Part shown: positions 58,958 through 64,000 of the stretch, in pieces | Numbering within the stretch: position 1 is the first letter of the stretch | How the letters are laid out: each line of letters begins with the position of its first letter | Source of the DNA: Allobosea sp. BK604 | Lineage (GTDB): Bacteria; Pseudomonadota; Alphaproteobacteria; Rhizobiales; Beijerinckiaceae | Length of the DNA: 64,000 nt | Assembly (NCBI RefSeq): GCF_004341515.1 | Contig: NZ_SLZF01000015.1 | Coordinates: forward strand, 1-64,000 | Reading direction: 5' to 3' | Notes under the pieces: generated by a model | Database searches by the model: none | The model's input: the letters and a program-made list of their open reading frames with translations, nothing else | What the model was told of the DNA's origin: nothing | Made by a program: the position numbers and the translations under genes

Positions 58958-58989
58958 AAAGAACGTGAACTAAAGACGTAGTTCTTTAG
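58958..58989. promoter_or_regulatory. Nested inverted repeats in the symporter/regulator gap
   Basis: Three overlapping symmetries occupy the same bases: AAAGAAC (58958-58964) with GTTCTTT (58981-58987), GAACTA (58967-58972) with TAGTTC (58979-58984), and CTAAAGA (58970-58976) with TCTTTAG (58983-58989). They sit in the 309-base gap between the divergent symporter and LuxR-type regulator genes, which otherwise shows no gene. A likely operator or alternative RNA hairpins. Confidence 0.5.
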
Positions 58990-59145
58990 CCGAAACGAAT
59001 GCGCGCTGCCTTTCAGCAAAGTCGACGCCCGATCACGGGCTTGGCTGATTCGATCGGTCGACCGCATTGCCTCTGCGGCGTCGTCATGCTTGAGGTCGTG
59101 GCGGCGCGGGAGCAGGATAAGTCACGTCGTCGGCGAGGAAACAGG

Positions 59146-59826
59146 ATGAATCGGCAACCCTCCATTCGCATCGTGATCGCGGATGATCACCCCCTCTTCA
59201 GGGGCGCTCTGCGCCAGGCCGTATCCCACGCGCTCGCCAGTGCCGAGATCAGCGAGGTCGGCTCGCTCGAGGCGCTGACCAAGGCGCTGGCCGAGGACGC
59301 CGATGCCGATCTCGTGCTGCTCGATCTCACCATGCCCGGCGTCCAGGGTTTTTCGGGGCTGCTCTTCCTGCGCGCCGATCATCCCGAGATCCCGGTCATC
59401 GTCGTCTCTGCCAATGACGACCCGGCCGTGATCCGCCGCTGCATCGAGTTCGGCGCGCTCGGCTTCCTGCCGAAGACGGCCGAAATGGAGCAGATGGGAG
59501 AGGCGATCCGCGCCGTGCTCGACGGCGGTGTCTGGACCCCGCCCGGCATCGATTTGAGCGCCCCGGTCGATGCCGAGATCGCCGACATGGTTCGCCGGCT
59601 CTCGACGCTGACGCCACAGCAGGTGCGCGTGCTGATGATGCTGTCGGAAGGGCTGCTCAACAAGCAGATCGCCTACGAGCTCGGCGTCTCCGAGGCGACG
59701 GTGAAGGCCCATGTCTCGGCCATCCTGACCAAGCTCAATGTCGACAGCCGCACGCAGGCGGTCATCGCCGCCGCCAAGATCGCGGGCGCATCCTGGGCCA
59801 CGGCCGGCGCTTCGGCCACCGCCTGA
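59146..59826 (+). CDS. LuxR/NarL-type response regulator
   Basis: 226 residues. Receiver domain 1-125 with acidic pocket IADDHPLF (Asp13/14), phospho-acceptor Asp60 (LVLLDLTMPG) and Lys in PKTAEM; LuxR helix-turn-helix at 150-215 (LTPQQVRVLMMLSEGLLNKQIAYEL; SEATVKAHVSAILTKLNV). ATG 59146 follows GAGGAAACAGG. No histidine kinase is encoded next to it. It is divergent from the acetate-type symporter and probably activates it, as similar regulators do in other proteobacteria. Confidence 0.93.
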   Translation: MNRQPSIRIVIADDHPLFRGALRQAVSHALASAEISEVGSLEALTKALAEDADADLVLLDLTMPGVQGFSGLLFLRADHPEIPVIVVSANDDPAVIRRCIEFGALGFLPKTAEMEQMGEAIRAVLDGGVWTPPGIDLSAPVDAEIADMVRRLSTLTPQQVRVLMMLSEGLLNKQIAYELGVSEATVKAHVSAILTKLNVDSRTQAVIAAAKIAGASWATAGASATA

Positions 59827-59899
59827 CGGCTGGCTCTGGCCGTTCAGGCAGGGTTCAAGCGTGGCGTGATGTTACGACCGCTCAGGAGAATGTCCGGCC

Positions 59900-60169
59900 A
59901 TGGCCAACGGTAGTTTCGAGCGCTTTCTCGGTGGGTCGCCCCTCGGGGTCCTCGTCCGGCTGATCTTCATCTCGCTGCTGGTCGGCGCCGCGATGGCCTT
60001 CCTCGGCCTGTCACCGCGCGGCCTCTTCGATGCGGCGCTGCGCTTCGTCCGTTCGCTTGGCGATCTCGGCTTCGGCGCCGTGCGCGAGGTCGGCCAATGG
60101 GTGATCGCCGGCGCGCTGATCGTCGTGCCGCTCTGGCTGCTCTCGCGGCTCTTCGCGTCGCGGCGCTAA
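59900..60169 (+). CDS. Small membrane protein (DUF6460-like)
   Basis: 89 residues with two hydrophobic spans (LVRLIFISLLVGAAMAFLGL; VIAGALIVVPLWLLSRLF) and the N-terminal FERFLGGSPLGV motif of small inner-membrane proteins common in Hyphomicrobiales. 73 bases behind the response regulator; it may share that transcript. Function unknown. Confidence 0.8.
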   Translation: MANGSFERFLGGSPLGVLVRLIFISLLVGAAMAFLGLSPRGLFDAALRFVRSLGDLGFGAVREVGQWVIAGALIVVPLWLLSRLFASRR

Positions 60170-60178
60170 GGTCTGTAC

Positions 60179-61216
60179 TCATACTGGAGCGTGCTGTGAT
60201 CGGGCGAAGGCCGGCACCTGGAAGCGCCGCCGGTAGGCGCCGGGCGTCAGGCCGGTCACGCGCTTGAACAGCCGGCGGAAGAAGGCGGCGTCCTCGTAGC
60301 CGACCTTCCAGCTGATCTCGTCGGCCGGCGCATCGGTGCGTTCGAGCCGGCGCTTGGCATCCTCGATCCGCAGGCGCTGGACATAGTCGATCGGCGCGAA
60401 GCCCGTCGCCTCGGTGAAGCGCCGCTTGAACGTGCGCTCGGCGAGCCCCGAACGCCGCACCATCTCCTCGACCGGGCTCGCGACCGAGAAATGCGTCGCA
60501 AGCCAGGCTTGCGCGTCCCCGATGGCGGCGTCGCCGTGATCCGTCCGGCCCTGGAAGACGATATAGGGGGCAAGCCCGTCATGATGCCATTGCAGCGCGA
60601 AGGACCGGGCCACGGCCTGTGCTGCCGTCGCGCCGACATGGCGGGCGATCAGATAGAGCATGAGATCATGCCAGGTCATCGAGGCGCCGGAGGTGATCAG
60701 ATCCTCGCGCCTGCCCGAGACGACGAGCACCTGATCGGGCCGTAGCGGAACCTGCGGGAACGCGCGCGCGAACTGGTCGGCATAAGCCCAGTGGACGGTC
60801 GTCTCCTGGCCGTCGAACAGCCCGGTCTCGGCGAGCAGGAACACGCCCGAGCAGGCCGAGCAGAGCAAGGCTCCGTTCGCATGCATGCGCCGGGCCCAGT
60901 CGACGATCTCGGGGTAGCGGCCGGGTGTCCAGCCATCGGGCCCGAGCAGGATCGATGGCACGATGATGATGTCGGTGGCCGCGACCTCCGCGACCCCCAG
61001 CCTCGCCTCCACGGGCAGGCCGCTCGCCAGCGCCACGCTGCCGCGTTCGGCCGCAACGATCTCGACCGCGAAGGGCGGCTCCTCAGGCAGCGCCGGGTCG
61101 ATACGCCCGAGCATCTTGAACGCGCCGAGCACGTCGTAGATGCCGCTCAGCGTCGAGATGACCGCATCGGGAATGGCGACCAGGCTGACATGCAGCGGTC
61201 GTGTCGTCGCTGACAT
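60179..61216 (-). CDS. GlxA family regulator (DJ-1/PfpI plus AraC)
   Basis: 345 residues from ATG 61216 behind GGGAGGCG. Residues 8-185 form a DJ-1/PfpI-like domain with the elbow LLCSACSGVFLLAETGL, residues 225-330 an AraC DNA-binding domain (RSGLAERTFKRRFTEATGFAPIDY; ISWKVGYEDAAFFRRLF). Such regulators sense carnitine, glycine betaine or related amines. It is divergent from the methyltransferase at 61344, a likely target. Confidence 0.93.
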   Translation of the reverse strand: MSATTRPLHVSLVAIPDAVISTLSGIYDVLGAFKMLGRIDPALPEEPPFAVEIVAAERGSVALASGLPVEARLGVAEVAATDIIIVPSILLGPDGWTPGRYPEIVDWARRMHANGALLCSACSGVFLLAETGLFDGQETTVHWAYADQFARAFPQVPLRPDQVLVVSGRREDLITSGASMTWHDLMLYLIARHVGATAAQAVARSFALQWHHDGLAPYIVFQGRTDHGDAAIGDAQAWLATHFSVASPVEEMVRRSGLAERTFKRRFTEATGFAPIDYVQRLRIEDAKRRLERTDAPADEISWKVGYEDAAFFRRLFKRVTGLTPGAYRRRFQVPAFARSQHAPV

Positions 61217-61343
61217 TCGAACGCCTCCCTGGCACCAACGAACCGTCCCTGGCCGATCTCGCACTCCCGGGGCGGCCGCCCCCTCGCCATCTTTCGCCCG
61301 AGTTCGGCGCAATGGGTGCGGAAACGCAAGGACGGAGTGAACA

Positions 61344-62402
61344 ATGACCATCGATCAACAAAAGCTCGACACGCTCGTCGGGCGCCTGATCGGAGAGATT
61401 TCCGCCGGCTATGGCGGTGTCATGGTGGGGCTCGGCGACAGGCTCGGGCTCTACAAGGCGATGGCCGGCGCCGGGCCCGTGAGCTCGCAGGAGGTCGCCA
61501 GGCGCAGCGGCTGCGCCGAGCGCTATGTCCGCGAATGGCTCAATTCGCAGGTGGCCGGCGGCTATATCGACTATCACGCCGCCTCCCGGACCTATGAGCT
61601 GACGCCGGAACAGGCCACCGTCCTCGCCGATGAGCTAAGTCCGGTCTTCCTGCCGCATGCCTGGCAGATCGTCGCCTCGATGTGGGCCGACGAGGCCAAG
61701 ACGCTCGCCGCCTTCAGGACCGGCGAAGGCGTCAGCTGGGGCGAGCATGACGAGCGGCTCTTCTGCGGCATCGCGGCATTCTACCGGAACGCCTATAGCG
61801 CGAGCCTCGTCAAGGACTGGCTGCCGATGCTCTCGGGCGTGACGGACAAGCTCGAGAAGGGCGCGACCGTCGCCGATATCGGCTGCGGCCACGGACACTC
61901 GACCGTGCTGCTGGCCAAGGCCTTTCCGGAGAGCCGGTTCTGGGGCTTCGACACGCATGAGGGATCGATCGAGATCGCCCGCCGCGTGGCCTTGGCGGCA
62001 GGGGTCGAGGATCGCGTCAGCTTCGAGATCGAGAAGGCGGATAGCTATGCCAGGCGCGGCTACGATCTCGTCTGCTTCTTCGACTGCCTGCACGACATGG
62101 GCCGGCCGGTCGAGGCGGTGCGCTATGCCGCAAACGCGATGGCGGATGACGGCACCCTCATGCTGATCGAGCCCTTCGCCGGAGATCGCGTCGAGGAGAA
62201 TATCAATCCGATCGGCCGGCTCTACTACGCCGGATCAACCACGATGTGTTGCGCCCACGCGATCTCGGAGAAGGGCACCCATGTTCTCGGCGCCCAGGCG
62301 GGTCCCGGCCAGCTCGAGGCGATCCTGACCTCGGCCGGGCTCGGCACGGTGCGCCGGGCGGGCGAGACGCCGTTCAACCTGATCATCGAGGCTCGCCGGT
62401 GA
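61344..62402 (+). CDS. Winged-helix/class I methyltransferase
   Basis: 352 residues. The N-terminal winged-helix-like dimerisation domain (GLYKAMAGAGPVSSQEVARR; YVREWLNSQVAGGYI) precedes a class I SAM domain: VADIGCGHGHSTVLLAKAF, FWGFDTHEGSIEIAR, FDCLHDMGRP. The arrangement resembles O-methyltransferase-like and human METTL-unrelated bacterial proteins sometimes called transcriptional regulators. GGAGTGAAC precedes ATG 61344. Divergent from the GlxA-type regulator. Confidence 0.9.
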   Translation: MTIDQQKLDTLVGRLIGEISAGYGGVMVGLGDRLGLYKAMAGAGPVSSQEVARRSGCAERYVREWLNSQVAGGYIDYHAASRTYELTPEQATVLADELSPVFLPHAWQIVASMWADEAKTLAAFRTGEGVSWGEHDERLFCGIAAFYRNAYSASLVKDWLPMLSGVTDKLEKGATVADIGCGHGHSTVLLAKAFPESRFWGFDTHEGSIEIARRVALAAGVEDRVSFEIEKADSYARRGYDLVCFFDCLHDMGRPVEAVRYAANAMADDGTLMLIEPFAGDRVEENINPIGRLYYAGSTTMCCAHAISEKGTHVLGAQAGPGQLEAILTSAGLGTVRRAGETPFNLIIEARR

Positions 62403-62418
62403 CCTGATCATCCCGGCG

Positions 62419-62448
62419 GCTCCGGGGAGGCAGGATCCTCTCCGGAGC
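62419..62448. terminator. Hairpin between convergent methyltransferase and pyrD
   Basis: GCTCCGGGGAGG (62419-62430) pairs with CCTCTCCGGAGC (62437-62448) through 12 positions with one G-T and a six-base loop, midway in the 78-base convergent gap. No T tract, but position and strength fit bidirectional termination. Confidence 0.7.
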
Positions 62449-62480
62449 GCGCCTGATGATCATCAGATGCGCATACGACT

Positions 62481-63569
62481 TCAGCCCAGTTCGCCGCTTG
62501 CGATCGCCTCGGCATCGCGGCCGACGAGCGCGCTGAGCCGCGTCAGCCCGGCGCGGCGCGCCTGGCCCGCCAGGCCCGCCTTGATCTCGCGGACCAGTCC
62601 CGGTCCCTTGAACACCAGCGCCGAATAGAACTGGACCAGGCTCGCCCCGGCGCGGATCTTGGCGAAGGCCGTTGCCGCCGAATCGATGCCGCCGACGCCG
62701 ACCAGCGGGAACTGGCCTTCGACGCGGCGGAAGGTCTCGGCCAGGATGATGGTCGAGGGCTTGAACAGCGGCCGGCCGGACAGCCCGCCGGTCTCGGCCT
62801 TAGCGGCGTTCCGCAGGCTCTCCGGCCGGGCGATCGTGGTATTGGAGACGATCATGCCGTCGATCCGGCGCCGGCGCGCCACCGCGACGATGCCGTCGAG
62901 CTCCGGTAAGGTCAGGTCGGGCGCGATCTTGAGCAGGATCGGCGTCGGCTTGCCGCCCGCCGCCGCCTCGTCGCGAGCGGCGAGGGCGCGAGCGATCAGG
63001 TCGTCGAGCACGGATTCGGCCTGGAGGTCGCGCAGGCCCGGCGTATTCGGCGAGGAGATGTTCACCGTCAGGAAATCGGCGAGCGGGGCGAGCCGCCGCG
63101 TGAGGATGGCGTAATCGGCGGCGCGATCGGCCGAGTCCTTGTTGGCGCCGAGATTGACGCCGACGAGCCCGCCGCGCCGACGCCGTGCCGCGAGCCTGGC
63201 GGCGATTTCTTCCATGCCGTCGCTGTTGAGACCGTAACGATTGATCACCGCCTCGTCCTCCGGCAGGCGGAAGACGCGGGGGCGGGCATTGCCGGGCTGC
63301 GGCAGCGGCGTCACGCCGCCGACCTCGACGAAGCCGAAGCCGAGCGCGAGCGTGCCGTCGATCGCCTCGGCATGCTTGTCGAATCCGGCCGCGAGCCCGA
63401 CGGGATTGGGGAATGAAAGGCCGAAGGCCTCCGTCGCCAGCACCGGATCGTCGGTGGCGCGCTTCAGGGCCGGCGCAGCGGCGAGCGCCGCGATGGTCAG
63501 GCGATGGGCGGTCTCGGCGTCGAGCTTGTGGATCAGCGGCCGGGCGAGGTTGAACAGGCTGCCGATCAC
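62481..63569 (-). CDS. pyrD: Quinone-dependent dihydroorotate dehydrogenase
   Basis: 362 residues, class 2 PyrD. LSFPNPVGLAAGFDKHAEAI (FMN contact), FVEVGGVTPLPQPGN, NRYGLNSDGMEEI, NISSPNTPGLRDLQ with the catalytic serine, and the C-terminal GVGGID and LVQFYSALVFKGP all match. It oxidises dihydroorotate in pyrimidine synthesis, passing electrons to membrane quinone. Overlaps the DUF952 gene by four bases. Confidence 0.97.
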   Translation of the reverse strand: MIGSLFNLARPLIHKLDAETAHRLTIAALAAAPALKRATDDPVLATEAFGLSFPNPVGLAAGFDKHAEAIDGTLALGFGFVEVGGVTPLPQPGNARPRVFRLPEDEAVINRYGLNSDGMEEIAARLAARRRRGGLVGVNLGANKDSADRAADYAILTRRLAPLADFLTVNISSPNTPGLRDLQAESVLDDLIARALAARDEAAAGGKPTPILLKIAPDLTLPELDGIVAVARRRRIDGMIVSNTTIARPESLRNAAKAETGGLSGRPLFKPSTIILAETFRRVEGQFPLVGVGGIDSAATAFAKIRAGASLVQFYSALVFKGPGLVREIKAGLAGQARRAGLTRLSALVGRDAEAIASGELG

Positions 63570-63910
63570 GCGAGGTCCTCCGGGAAGAGATGGGGGCCGG
63601 CCGGGCCGAGCGGCAGCGGCGCGATCCAGCGCACGGCCTTCGGGTCGAGCGGTGCATAGAGATGCGGGAACAGCGCACCCCCGCGCGACGGTTCGTAGCG
63701 CAGCGCCGCCCCGAGCGTCGCATCGTCCACTGCGATCAGCAGCAGGCCGTCCTGCCCGGCGAAATGCTTTGCCGCCGTCTCGCGCAGCTGGGCGCCCGTC
63801 GAGAAATGGATGAAGCCATCGGCGAGATCGACCGGCGCGCCGGCAAAGCGCCCGGCCTCCTCGGCCTCACGCCAGAGTGGTTCGGGGCAGATCTTGTAAA
63901 TGAGCGGCAA
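63566..63910 (-). CDS. DUF952 family protein
   Basis: 114 residues with the DUF952 pattern: IYKICPEPLWREAEEAGRF, DGFIHFSTGAQLRETAAKHF, LLLIAVDDATLGAALRYEPS and FPHLYAPLDPKAVRWIAPL. The fold resembles ADP-ribosyltransferase-like small proteins; activity unproven. The DUF952-pyrD order with ATGA overlap is common in Hyphomicrobiales. The stretch 63911-64000 upstream shows no further gene. Confidence 0.92.
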   Translation of the reverse strand: MPLIYKICPEPLWREAEEAGRFAGAPVDLADGFIHFSTGAQLRETAAKHFAGQDGLLLIAVDDATLGAALRYEPSRGGALFPHLYAPLDPKAVRWIAPLPLGPAGPHLFPEDLA

Positions 63911-64000
63911 AATGGACCTCGGCGGGCTGGCGTCGAAGCGACATAGAGCACGCGGCGCGAAATCGGAACTCCATCATTCCGACTATCGCGCAGCGGCAAA

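Overview
The window is GC-rich (about two-thirds G+C) chromosomal DNA with tightly packed, often overlapping genes. Protein families, codon use, the short palindromic extragenic repeats and the mix of ABC importers, molybdenum hydroxylases and TPP/sigma54 control all fit an alphaproteobacterium of the Hyphomicrobiales (Bosea-like). That assignment comes from gene content only. I see no rRNA, CRISPR array, prophage or intact insertion sequence.

Layout. 1-4.7 kb: leftward RpiR regulator, Tat-exported peptide-type binding protein, alpha/beta hydrolase lacking its nucleophile, and an SDR. 4.7-13.7 kb: TehA-type carrier, pirin, esterase, GMC oxidoreductase, NAD(P)-epimerase, AhpD-like protein, a MocR-type regulator, and two genes each broken by an apparent one-base deletion. 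13.7-30 kb: a catabolic island with an XRE-cupin regulator, two cupins, a C-N hydrolase, CoxG, a metal-dependent cyclase/hydrolase, an FMN monooxygenase, an SsuABC-like importer, two flavin reductases and a molybdenum hydroxylase with two large subunits. This looks like uptake, ring hydroxylation and opening of a heteroaromatic compound; the substrate is unknown.

30.1-35.7 kb: an RNA-repair locus. RtcR (CARF plus AAA+, sigma54 activator) is divergent from a transcription unit holding Rsr (bacterial Ro60), five tandem Y-RNA-like genes found here by covarying stems, and RtcB RNA ligase. The first Y RNA contains a complete circularly permuted tRNA acceptor/T/D module with an encoded CCA.

35.8-40.5 kb: GntR/FCD regulator and a Pot-type ABC importer. 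41.1-47.15 kb: a TPP riboswitch leads an overlapping operon encoding LuxE-like acyl-protein synthetase, LuxC-like acyl reductase, an ABC importer of the ThiXYZ/SsuABC type and an SDR. This suggests an undescribed thiamine-linked pathway that imports a carboxylated precursor and reduces it to an alcohol.

47.5-64 kb: small ORFs, tRNA-Thr(GGT), the ligase-associated DNA damage set (PdeM, Lhr-type helicase, MBL exonuclease, ATP-dependent ligase) around a methyltransferase, small membrane proteins, a two-subunit Na+/solute symporter with a LuxR-type response regulator, a GlxA-type regulator, a methyltransferase, PyrD and a DUF952 protein.
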